The notes under the pieces: model-generated
Database searches by the model: none
What the model was told of the DNA's origin: nothing
What the model saw: the letters and a program-made list of their open reading frames with translations, nothing else
In this document: positions 6,505 through 11,608 of the stretch, piece by piece
Numbering within the stretch: position 1 is the first letter of the stretch
Layout of the letters: each line of letters starts with the position of its first letter
Made by a program: the position numbers and the translations under genes
Source: Baffinella frigidus
Lineage: Eukaryota; Cryptophyceae; Cryptomonadales; Baffinellaceae
Direction: 5' to 3'
DNA: 13,382 nt
Assembly: GCA_026770585.1 (NCBI GenBank)
Contig: MU646585.1
Location: 390,274-403,655, forward strand

Positions 6505-6642
6505 CTACAGGGAGGTGCTGCCCTCATCGACACCGTCAGCGATGGCAGAGGCGCCGCCTCGCGTCAACGGCGACGAGTCCCCCCGCTCTTTCGCGTGTGC
6601 GGCCGTTTCCAGATCCGACATGTCCGAGATCGCTTTGCGGAC
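6505..6642 (-). CDS. ABCD-type transporter, predicted last exon
   Basis: On the minus strand, CCCTAACCCCCCGACCCCCA then TCCAG precedes GTCCGCAAAGCG. The frame reads VRKAISDMSDLETAAHAKER, GDSSPLTRGGASAIA and DGVDEGSTSL, then TAG: 45 codons. It enters in phase 0, matching the exon at 7881-7938. The charged, Ser- and Gly-rich end is a plausible hydrophilic C-terminal tail; ABCD proteins end in variable tails, so sequence similarity cannot confirm it. The first 16 codons recur at 6788-6835 and 7227-7274 with almost only synonymous changes, which argues that this strand and frame are coding. The opposite strand is also open (MAEAPPRVNGDESP), but the codon changes do not support it. Assignment to the ABC gene rests on strand, order and phase. 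Confidence 0.6.
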   Translation of the reverse strand, partial: VRKAISDMSDLETAAHAKERGDSSPLTRGGASAIADGVDEGSTSL

Positions 6643-6787
6643 CTGGATGGGGGTCGGGGGGTTAGGGAATGGGGTTCAGGGGTGTGCCGTCCTAGTCCGC
6701 CGTAGGGGTGGGCGTTGTGCTACGATACTGCTACGTCGAAGATACGATAGCGAATTGCGGGTGTGAGGTTGGGGGATAGGGTGCAGG

Positions 6788-6835
6788 GTGAGCGGCCGTT
6801 TCCAGGTCCGACATGTCCGAGACAGCTTTCCGAAC
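6788..6835 (-). pseudogene. partial copy of the last exon (VRKAVSDMSDLETAAH)
   Basis: AACCAG|GTTCGG keeps an acceptor. Compared with 6642-6595 the 16 codons differ at V, R, A, D and A by silent changes and at one Ile-to-Val change. After His it runs into PAPYPP and telomere-like sequence, not the rest of the exon. It may be a truncated duplicate or an alternative 3' exon. Confidence 0.6.
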
Positions 6836-7094
6836 CTGGTTGGCGGTTAAGGTTCTTTACGAAATGCTGTGACCTGTACATGGGCATACGATTGCGCATG
6901 ACCTCTCTCCAAGTCCTGCCCACACAAATCCTCGGTGGGGAGCGCTGGACGGGGGGGGGGGTCCTTTAGGTCCTTTAGGTTCTTTTAACTCCCACCATAG
7001 GCGGACACCGGAACTTGTTCTGCAGAAAAGCCATGCTTTCTTTCGGTTGGGGGGTTAGGGAATGGGGTTCGGGGGGGTGCGGTCCTAATCCGCA

Positions 7095-7189
7095 GGTTAG
7101 GGTGTAGGGTGTGGGGTGTAGGGTGTAGGGTGTAGGGTGTAGGGTGTAGGGTGTAGGGTGTAGGGTGTAGGGTGTAGGGTGTAGGGTCC
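7095..7189 (+). repeat. TGTAGGG tandem array
   Basis: About 13 heptamers of GGGTGTA with one GGGTGTG variant. It is the cleanest telomere-like array in the window. In the ABC gene model it is intronic. Confidence 0.95.
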
Positions 7190-7226
7190 TAGTCCGCAGG
7201 TTTGGGGTTGGGGGATAGGGTGCAGG

Positions 7227-7274
7227 GTGTGCGGCCGTTTCCAGGTCCGACATATCGGATATAGCTTTCCGGAC
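7227..7274 (-). pseudogene. partial copy of the last exon (VRKAISDMSDLETAAH)
   Basis: CACTAG|GTCCGG gives an acceptor. The encoded 16 residues are identical to the exon at 6642, with silent changes in Arg, Ala, Ile, Ser and Asp codons. After His it continues PAPYPP, exactly like the 6788-6835 copy, so these two copies share a later duplication. Confidence 0.6.
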
Positions 7275-7289
7275 CTAGTGTGGGGGTAG

Positions 7290-7400
7290 GGGTAAGGGGT
7301 TACGGGTTACAACTTAAGGTTTAGGGGATAGTGGTTAGGGGTTTGGGGCTCAGGTTTAGGGGATAAGGGTTGGGGGTATGGGGTCAGGGGTTAGGGGGGG
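7290..7400. repeat. degenerate telomere-like stretch
   Basis: GGGGTAAGGGGTTACGGG, GGTTTAGGGGATA and GGGGTTTGGGG units, intronic in the ABC gene model. Confidence 0.7.
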
Positions 7401-7423
7401 GATCCGACATGTCTGAGATGGAC
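7401..7423 (-). pseudogene. frameshifted fragment of the last exon
   Basis: TTGCAG|GTCC is followed by ATCTCAGACATGTCGGATC. It matches the exon start with eight bases missing, which breaks the frame. This is the fourth and most decayed copy. Confidence 0.5.
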
Positions 7424-7751
7424 CTGCAAGTCCGCAGGTGTAGAGGGTAGGGAATCGGGTTTAGGGTGTGGGGTCATGAGAGAAGAGACCAGTAGTCTCG
7501 ATACCCAAGCCACACAACCACTTAACAATCTTAACTCAACGGGGAGGCGCACAACCACTCAACACCCCTCGCGACGATGACCTGTGCACCAAATCCCTCT
7601 GTTTTTAAAGTCAACTCGCCTTCAATCACCCACAACTTTGTCAACTTATCCGGATCCCGGATTAAAATACTTTTAGAAGTGCAGGGAATAATAGAAAGAC
7701 TCAACGAAAAAAACCCTGTTTGATACACAGGCCATCGTCGCGTGGCCGTAA

Positions 7752-7862
7752 AGTCAACGGCAGCGCACAACCACTTAACACCGTAAAGCCACTTAACGCC
7801 GTAAAGCCACTTACCACAGCTTAACACCGTAAAGCCACTTAACACAGCCACTTAACACCGTA
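7752..7862. repeat. 18-bp repeat GCCACTTAACACCGTAAA
   Basis: About five irregular copies of GCCACTTAAC(A/G)CCGTAAA, with related CAACCACTTAACA and CAACCACTCAACACC pieces at 7510-7565. The minus strand would read repeated GVKWLY, but the unit is irregular and no gene is supported. Confidence 0.8.
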
Positions 7863-7880
7863 AACGGGAGGGCTCGCAAC

Positions 7881-7938
7881 CTTAACGCCGCCCTTTGCGA
7901 CGGTCTTGCCGACGTACAGCCCCGCCGTGTCCTTGCAG
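7881..7938 (-). CDS. ABCD-type transporter, predicted penultimate exon
   Basis: On the minus strand, ACCAAACCGTGCAG precedes a 58-base segment that ends GTTAAG|GTTGCGAGCC. It carries one base and 19 codons: CKDTAGLYVGKTVAKGGVK. The leading C completes AG from exon 8556-8495 to a serine codon. It leaves in phase 0, as the last exon requires. The donor GTTGCGAGCC belongs to the shared GTTNNGAGCC set. Codons AAG, GAC, ACG, GCG, CTG, TAC, GTC, GGC show the usual GC-rich third position. The peptide itself is not diagnostic of the ABCD family, so its place in this gene is inferred from order, strand, phase and donor context. Confidence 0.5.
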
Positions 7939-7978
7939 CTGCACGGTTTGGTATGAGGTGGAGTTAGAATCTTATCAC

Positions 7979-8114
7979 AGAAAACGAGTTCTAAAACTCG
8001 TTTTCTTAAGTCAATTCCCCTACGAATTCGTCAACTTATTCTTTACTCTCCGCATAACTTGACAAATTTGTAGGGGAATTGACTTAAGAAAACGAGTTTT
8101 AGAACTCGTTTTCT
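7979..8114. mobile_element. nested palindrome element (60-bp arms)
   Basis: Arms 7979-8038 and 8055-8114 are complementary with three mismatches around a 16-base loop. Each arm contains a further perfect hairpin AGAAAACGAGTT / AACTCGTTTTCT with a 4-base loop, followed by CTTAAGTCAATTCCCCTAC. It can fold as one long hairpin or a cross with two side hairpins. No gene. Confidence 0.95.
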
Positions 8115-8119
8115 GAGAT

Positions 8120-8285
8120 AAAATCCATTCGGGCAACGCTCGTATGAGCGGCCGACACGGGAAACAGTCGTGGCACAATGCGTCGAGCATGTGCGGCGCT
8201 GACGCTGGTTGTTTGGCAATAAATGATCCATCTCTCTGCAGCTGCTACGCGGGAGACGTTGGAGGACGTGGGCTTCAGCATTTAG
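8120..8285. other. non-repeat intronic segment, nothing assigned
   Basis: In the ABC model this lies between exons 8556-8495 and 7938-7881. The minus strand has a 60-codon frame (MLKPTSSNVSRVAAAE) that runs into the palindrome and is not convincing. GTAGCAG|CTGCAG near 8245 resembles the acceptor of the 7938 exon (GTGCAG|CTGCAA) and may be a decayed copy. Confidence 0.4.
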
Positions 8286-8385
8286 GATGACGTTTCAGGG
8301 TGTGGGGTGTAGGGTGTAGGGTTTAGGGCATACGGTACACATACGTGGCCATGTTGGAGTAAACGCGCATTTTTTCTCTGACTCT

Positions 8386-8425
8386 CACCCCATCACCCCT
8401 AACCCCTAAACCCCTAGGTGTCAAG
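8386..8425 (-). repeat. telomere-like CCCTAAA units, opposite orientation
   Basis: CACCCCTAACCCCTAAACCC on the + strand, facing the G-rich tracts at 8300-8330 and 9160 onward. Confidence 0.7.
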
Positions 8426-8494
8426 TCAAGGGTGCAGTGTAGGGGATTGTGGATATCGTATGGGAATTCGGGTTTCGGGTTGGAGGCTCAGAAC

Positions 8495-8556
8495 CTGAGG
8501 AGGTCCCAGGAGCCAGCCAGATCTCCCCGGTAGTGCAGCTCGAAGTCATGGAACGC
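8495..8556 (-). CDS. ABCD-type transporter exon after the H-loop
   Basis: On the minus strand, GCGAACCCTCCCGCAG precedes 62 bases that end CTCCTCAG|GTTCTGAGCC. The frame reads AFHDFELHYRGDLAGSWDLL plus two bases. In ABCD1-3 proteins the H-loop is followed by a segment of the form K-Y/H-H-x-x-L-x-F-D-G-x-G-G-W; here HDFELHYRGDLAGSWDLL matches this layout, with RGD for DG and the conserved late Trp. It joins the H-loop exon in phase 0 and leaves in phase 2. Reading through the donor meets a stop two codons later, so splicing or termination follows. A copy with three amino acid changes and a lost GT is at 8719-8780. Confidence 0.7.
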
Positions 8557-8609
8557 CTGCGGGAGGGTTCGCGGTTGAGGGATCAGGGATCGGGGTCTAG
8601 AGTGCACCC

Positions 8610-8862
8610 ACACGGTGGACTAAGGACCTTTCATCAAAAGTCAACTCACCCTGTGGGCAGTTAACTTGAAGGATTTTCTCATGCAAATTCGGTCACGTTA
8701 CCGCTAAATCTAGGGGTCCTGGGGAGGCCCCAGGAGCCAGCCAGATCGCCCGGGTAGTGCAGCTCGAAGTCATGGAACGCCTGCGGGAGGGCGTGGTGTG
8801 AGAAAATCCTCAAAGTCAACTACCCACAGGGTAAGTTGACTTTTGATGAAAGGTCCTGGACC
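8610..8862. repeat. inverted repeat pair enclosing an exon copy
   Basis: The left arm 8610-8680 (GACCTTTCATCAAAAGTCAA, then CTCACCCTGTGGGCAGTTAA) is complementary to 8799-8862 at about 85 percent. Between the arms sits the exon copy 8719-8780. Read outward from the loop the arms carry ACAGGGTAAGTTGAC or ACAGGGTGAGTTGAC, which look like consensus splice donors. A third copy of the left arm is at 8936-9015. Confidence 0.8.
8719..8780 (-). pseudogene. copy of the 8495-8556 ABC exon, donor lost
   Basis: It aligns to 8495-8556 over all 62 bases with four differences plus the donor. The acceptor CTCCCGCAG|GCG is intact. Changes give HYPGD, GSWGLP instead of HYRGD, GSWDLL. The donor is CCCCAG|GA. 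Unless GA donors are used in this organism, it is a dead exon. Confidence 0.7.
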
Positions 8863-8935
8863 GGTTGAGGGATCAGGGATCGGGGTTTGGAGTGCAGGTC
8901 TTTGGAATTAGGGGGTTCGGGTTAGGGATTCTTCC

Positions 8936-9015
8936 CACACGGTGGACTAGCAACCTTTCATCAAAAGTCAACTTACCTGAAGGCAATTAACTTTAAGGAT
9001 TGTGCCATGCAAATT
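8936..9015. repeat. third copy of the foldback arm
   Basis: CACACGGTGGACTAGCAACC, then TTTCATCAAAAGTCAACTTACC and ATGCAAATTGGTCACGT are in the same orientation as the arm at 8600-8705. On the minus strand it contains TTCAG|GTAAGTTGAC. Confidence 0.75.
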
Positions 9016-9115
9016 GGTCACGTATCACCCCGGAATCAAGGTTCCCGGAATCAAGGTGCGAGGGTTGCTCCTAACCTAATGCGAGAGTTATTCCTAAACC
9101 CTCATGATAAATGTC

Positions 9116-9154
9116 CTTGGGTTGGATCGTGTGGGAGATGGAGAAGAACCCGAG
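9116..9154 (-). pseudogene. truncated H-loop exon copy (LGFFSISHTIQPK)
   Basis: Thirteen codons match the end of the H-loop exon. SISH is kept; Ile becomes Phe, Lys becomes Thr, Glu becomes Gln, Leu becomes Pro. The following bases are GA, not GT. The upstream ten codons are missing. Confidence 0.6.
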
Positions 9155-9291
9155 GGAGAGAGTGCTGACTTTAGGGTGTGCGGTTTCGGGTTGGGACTTG
9201 TGAATTAGGGTTCAGGTTTTTGAGCAGTAAGGGTTAGGGGTTAGAGTTCCTCCTTGGCCCTAATGCAGAAATGGTAAAGCGTAACTCGCAC

Positions 9292-9330
9292 CGTGAGTTC
9301 GATCGTGTGGGAGATGGAGAAAATGCCGAG
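9292..9330 (-). pseudogene. truncated H-loop exon copy (LGIFSISHTIELT)
   Basis: Thirteen codons match the end of the H-loop exon with one silent change and two Lys-to-Thr changes. A GT (GTGCGAG) still follows. The upstream half is replaced by CACACCCCACACCCC repeat. Truncated at the same codon as the 9116-9154 copy. The copies form a loose tandem array of about 155 bp. Confidence 0.6.
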
Positions 9331-9439
9331 GGGGTGTGGGGTGTGGGGTTTCGGGTTCAGATTTCTGGATTCCGGGTTCAGGGGTGAGGGATTCCTCGAA
9401 ACCCTAGTGCAGAAAGCCTAAAGCGTAATGGTGAATGAC

Positions 9440-9508
9440 CTTGAGTTCGATCTTGTGGGAGATGGAGAAGATGCCGAGGTTCATGCGCGTGCACCGGTCG
9501 TACAGCGC
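9440..9508 (-). CDS. ABCD-type transporter H-loop exon
   Basis: On the minus strand, CGTAACCCAAAACCCCACAG precedes 69 bases that end GAACTCAAG|GTCATT. The 23 codons read ALYDRCTRMN LGIFSISHKI ELK. In ABC ATPases the H-loop histidine contacts the ATP gamma phosphate; in ABCD1-3 it sits in (T/S)(V/I)(S/T)HR, preceded by a short helix with Cys or Ala. SISHK fits this. It enters and leaves in phase 0, so DVEQ from the Walker B exon joins directly to ALYD, which is the spacing found in ABCD proteins. The Arg after the histidine is Lys here. Two truncated copies lie downstream at 9292-9330 and 9116-9154. Confidence 0.82.
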
Positions 9509-9529
9509 CTGTGGGGTTTTGGGTTACGA

Positions 9530-9760
9530 TTTCAGAGATTAGGGGGTTGGGCTTAGGGTGTAGGGGTTGGGGATACGGGTTGAGAGTGCATGCGCCTGAA
9601 CCAGACGCAGGGCGCCTGCGGTACGCGTTGGGGGTTGGGGGGTTAGGGTTTAGGGGTTGAGGTTGAGAGGGCGTAGGTGCTAGCGGTTCGGGGGTTAGGT
9701 TTTGGGGGCTAGGGTTTTAGGGTGTAGGGTGTCGTGTTGAGGATTTAGTGGTGTGAAGGG
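9530..9760. repeat. degenerate telomere-like stretch, intronic
   Basis: GATTAGGGGGTTGGGCTTAG, GGGTGTAGGGG, GGGTTTAGGGG and GGTTTTGGGGG units with short non-repeat breaks. Directly upstream of the H-loop exon on the minus strand. Confidence 0.75.
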
Positions 9761-9869
9761 TGATACTAACGCTACCACTCGAGGCTAGAAGTGTGACTAT
9801 TTTAAAACAGTCGTTATTTTACACGTGAAGAGAAAAAAAGAAGTGTGTAACAATTTTTCACATAAATAG

Positions 9870-9925
9870 GGGCATTTGGTCACGTATCTCAAGTTATTAC
9901 TTGAGACACGTGACCAAGCATGCCC
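9870..9925. repeat. hairpin with 19-bp stem
   Basis: TTGGTCACGTATCTCAAGT (9876-9894) pairs with ACTTGAGACACGTGACCAA (9899-9917), one mismatch, 4-base loop. The outer GGGCAT / ATGCCC extends the stem past a 2-base bulge. Confidence 0.9.
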
Positions 9926-9983
9926 GTGACTGGTACTAAATTTAACAACCCGACAGTTAAAATACTCCCTCTTCCAGCCTCGA

Positions 9984-10165
9984 GTGGTAGAGCGCTGTGC
10001 AGAGAAGTTGGCCACGGCAAATAATGGAAAATCGAGAAATTGGAGCCATGTTGGCAACTTTTGAGAAATTTAGTACCATGAATTTCTCAAAAGTGGACGA
10101 AATGGCTCCAATTTCCCATTTCCCCATTTTTCGGTGGCCAACTTCTCTGCACACCACTCTACCAC
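9984..10165. mobile_element. foldback element, family B copy 2 (182 bp)
   Basis: The ends GTGGTAGAGCGCTGTGCAGA and TCTGCACACCACTCTACCAC are near-complementary, and the arms pair almost to the centre (TTTTGAGAAATT ... AATTTCTCAAAA). Its right end overlaps the first bases of the family G element at 10162. Copy 1 is at 4420-4553. Frames across it are shadows. Confidence 0.9.
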
Positions 10166-10340
10166 ACGAGGCTACCTATGCGAACAGAATAAATGTCGAT
10201 TGTAAACGAGTGTAGTAATTTTCAGATGAAAAGCAGCGACTTTACACAGGTCCGACCGCTCAGCGGGCGGAAACGTGATCATTTGCCCACAACACTTTAA
10301 AAGTCCGTTTTATTCTGTTCGCCTGGGTAGCCTCGTGTGG
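10162..10340. mobile_element. foldback element, family G copy 2
   Basis: It begins CCACACGAGGCTACC and ends GGTAGCCTCGTGTGG. The right two thirds (GACCGCTCAGCGGGCGGAAA, CGTGATCATTT, TTTTATTCTGTTCGCCTGGG) match 2583-2752 closely. The left arm inside the end has diverged. Confidence 0.85.
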
Positions 10341-10376
10341 TACCAGAGGAACCTGCTCGCTGTCGGGCAAAATGCC

Positions 10377-10437
10377 GTTGGCGCCCTCGCCGAGGGCGCC
10401 AACTGTGTCGTGCCGTGTCCCTCGGCACGACACAGTT
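10377..10437. repeat. two back-to-back hairpins
   Basis: GTTGGCGCCCTCG / CGAGGGCGCCAAC with a 1-base loop (10377-10403) shares its last three bases with AACTGTGTCGTGCCG / CGGCACGACACAGTT with a 7-base loop (10401-10437). Both stems are perfect. Confidence 0.95.
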
Positions 10438-10678
10438 GACCAATCCTCCCGCTTTCCGGTACAACCTTCGCCAGGATTAGTCTACAGTCGCTCTGCTGGG
10501 CTCTGATGGGCTCTGCTTGGAAGGGCTCACAACCTGTGCAACATCAGTTTCTACGACTGTCACGTCCGGAATTAGTACCGCCCGGTACAAAAAGTTACTA
10601 CCGGCACGTCCAAATAAACTGTCCATTCAATATATATATAGGCCACACTCACAAGAATTTTCATACGGGGGTCATAAC

Positions 10679-10719
10679 CTGTTCGACGTCCGGGGAGATG
10701 CCGCTGGTGCACTCGTCGA
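10679..10719 (-). pseudogene. partial copy of the Walker B exon ([13 protein letters not shown])
   Basis: It matches 10817-10857 with one difference, which changes Asn to Ser, giving DECTSG, closer to the family form DECTSA. The donor side is kept as CAG|GTTATGACC. The upstream half with FYHRPKF is missing. Confidence 0.7.
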
Positions 10720-10730
10720 TGGACGAAACA

Positions 10731-10765
10731 GTTGACTAATCCCCCCCCCCTTCCCGGTACGGTCC
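10731..10765 (+). repeat. GTTGACTAATC motif with poly-C tract
   Basis: GTTGACTAATCCCCCCCCCC then CTTCCCGGTACGG. Same motif as 10433-10465 (GTTGACCAATCCTCCCGCTT) and as the minus-strand cluster at 858-1099. Confidence 0.7.
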
Positions 10766-10816
10766 TGCTCAGATCCAGGGTTTCGGGGCTCCACATCAGG
10801 TTTGAAGGCTCGGAAC

Positions 10817-10906
10817 CTGTTCGACGTCCGGGGAGATGCCGTTGGTGCACTCGTCGAGGACCACGAACTTGGGCCGGTGGTAGAACAGCCGCGCGAACGA
10901 CAGTTT
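10817..10906 (-). CDS. ABCD-type transporter Walker B / D-loop exon
   Basis: On the minus strand, CTGAACCCTAACCCCTCCAG precedes 90 bases that end GTCGAACAG|GTTCCGAGCC. The 30 codons read [35 protein letters not shown] is the Walker B strand with the catalytic Glu; [10 protein letters not shown] is the D-loop region. The FYHRPKF..LDECTS.(V/A)S.DVE signature is specific to peroxisomal ABCD1-3 half-transporters, which import very-long-chain acyl-CoA; bacterial ABC proteins usually have LDEATSALD. The usual Ser in TSA is Asn here, and Ser in the copy at 10679. The residues just before K should be the LSGGEKQ signature, which must lie in an upstream exon. Phase 0 at both ends. Partial copies flank it on both sides. 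Confidence 0.88.
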
Positions 10907-10954
10907 CTGGAGGGGTTAGGGTTCAGGGCGGTTGGTACAACGCAAGGCAGTCAC

Positions 10955-11008
10955 CTCGGACAGTTGGCTTCGGCGTCCGCGTGACCGGTCACGCGGGCGT
11001 TCACGAGC
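10955..11008 (-). CDS. weak candidate exon before the Walker B exon
   Basis: On the minus strand CCGGCAG|GCTCG opens 54 bases that end CCGAG|GTGACT, 18 codons in phase 0: ARERPRDRSR GRRSQLSE. Joined to the next exon it would give [12 protein letters not shown], where ABCD proteins have LSGGEKQRLxFARLF. The glycines of the ABC signature would then be missing. It also contains a perfect 20-bp palindrome (10977-10996), so it may simply be repeat DNA. Confidence 0.2.
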
Positions 11009-11028
11009 CTGCCGGCGGGGCTGTTCCT

Positions 11029-11068
11029 ACTTGGGCCGGTGGTAGAACAGCCGCGCGAACGACAGTTT
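11029..11068 (-). pseudogene. partial copy of the Walker B exon ([13 protein letters not shown])
   Basis: Part of a 66-bp direct repeat of 10867-10932 with a single difference. It keeps the acceptor CCCCTCCAG|AAA and the first 13 codons, then breaks off at GTTCGT. A shorter decayed piece (KSLARLL on the minus strand) is at about 11229-11252. Confidence 0.7.
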
Positions 11069-11102
11069 CTGGAGGGGTTAGCGTTCAGGGCGGTGCGTGT
11101 CT

Positions 11103-11182
11103 TTCCTCCTAACATCATGCTAGGGCTGCTTCCTCCTAACCTCATGCTAGAGCTGCTTTCCTCCTAACCTCATGCTAGGGCT
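11103..11182 (+). repeat. about 28-bp tandem repeat, three units
   Basis: TTTCCTCCTAACCTCATGCT followed by AGGGCTGC, three copies with a few changes. Confidence 0.85.
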
Positions 11183-11464
11183 GACACGATCCAAGAAAAA
11201 ACGAACAGATCCGATCCCGGGGGGGGGAGCAGCCGCGCCAACGACTTTTTCGGCGCACATGAGAAGAGAGCTTTATTGGCGAGAGAGCCTTCCCCCAATG
11301 AGGCACCCTTGAAGGTGGCTCCATAGTATTGAATCTGCCACATTTTCGATTTACGTTGACCTCGGGGTCGGATGCAGTGCCAAAAGCTGACGTCAGTTGA
11401 CAAAAGTTGACGATGCAAAAGTTGACGATTCTGGTATCAACCTGTGAACTGTGGTACGGTAATT

Positions 11465-11607
11465 TTGTGTGGAAACACTTGTAATTCGTAAACTTGGTTT
11501 CACTCAAAATTACTACACGTTTGCTTTAATATTACCAATAAAGATCATTATGTCTAGTAAATTTCATTGAACCAAGTTTATAAATTACAAGTGTTTCTAT
11601 ATGAAAC
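11465..11607. mobile_element. AT-rich MITE-like foldback with an empty site nearby
   Basis: Arms of about 50 bp (GAAACACTTGTAATTCGTAA, ACTTGGTTTCA against the right arm) around an AT-rich loop. It interrupts a block that is found intact at 11706-11770: GGTACGG(T/C)AATT on the left and GGGCGGGGACCTGTTTCTGC on the right. No clear target duplication beyond possible AATT or TT. Confidence 0.85.
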
Positions 11608-11608
11608 T

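Noticed and set aside
6452-6766. + strand ORF MAEAPPRVNGDESP opposite the last ABC exon
   Set aside because: Differences among the three copies of the segment are silent on the minus strand, not on the + strand, and the frame continues into telomere-like repeat.
7531-7851. minus ORF with GVKWLY repeats
   Set aside because: The repeat is an irregular 18-bp minisatellite. The peptide periodicity follows from the unit length being a multiple of three, and no splice or start signal supports it.
10572-10850. minus [15 protein letters not shown] repeated
   Set aside because: It is the out-of-frame reading of the two Walker B exon copies. The correct frame gives DECT(S/N)GISPDVEQ.
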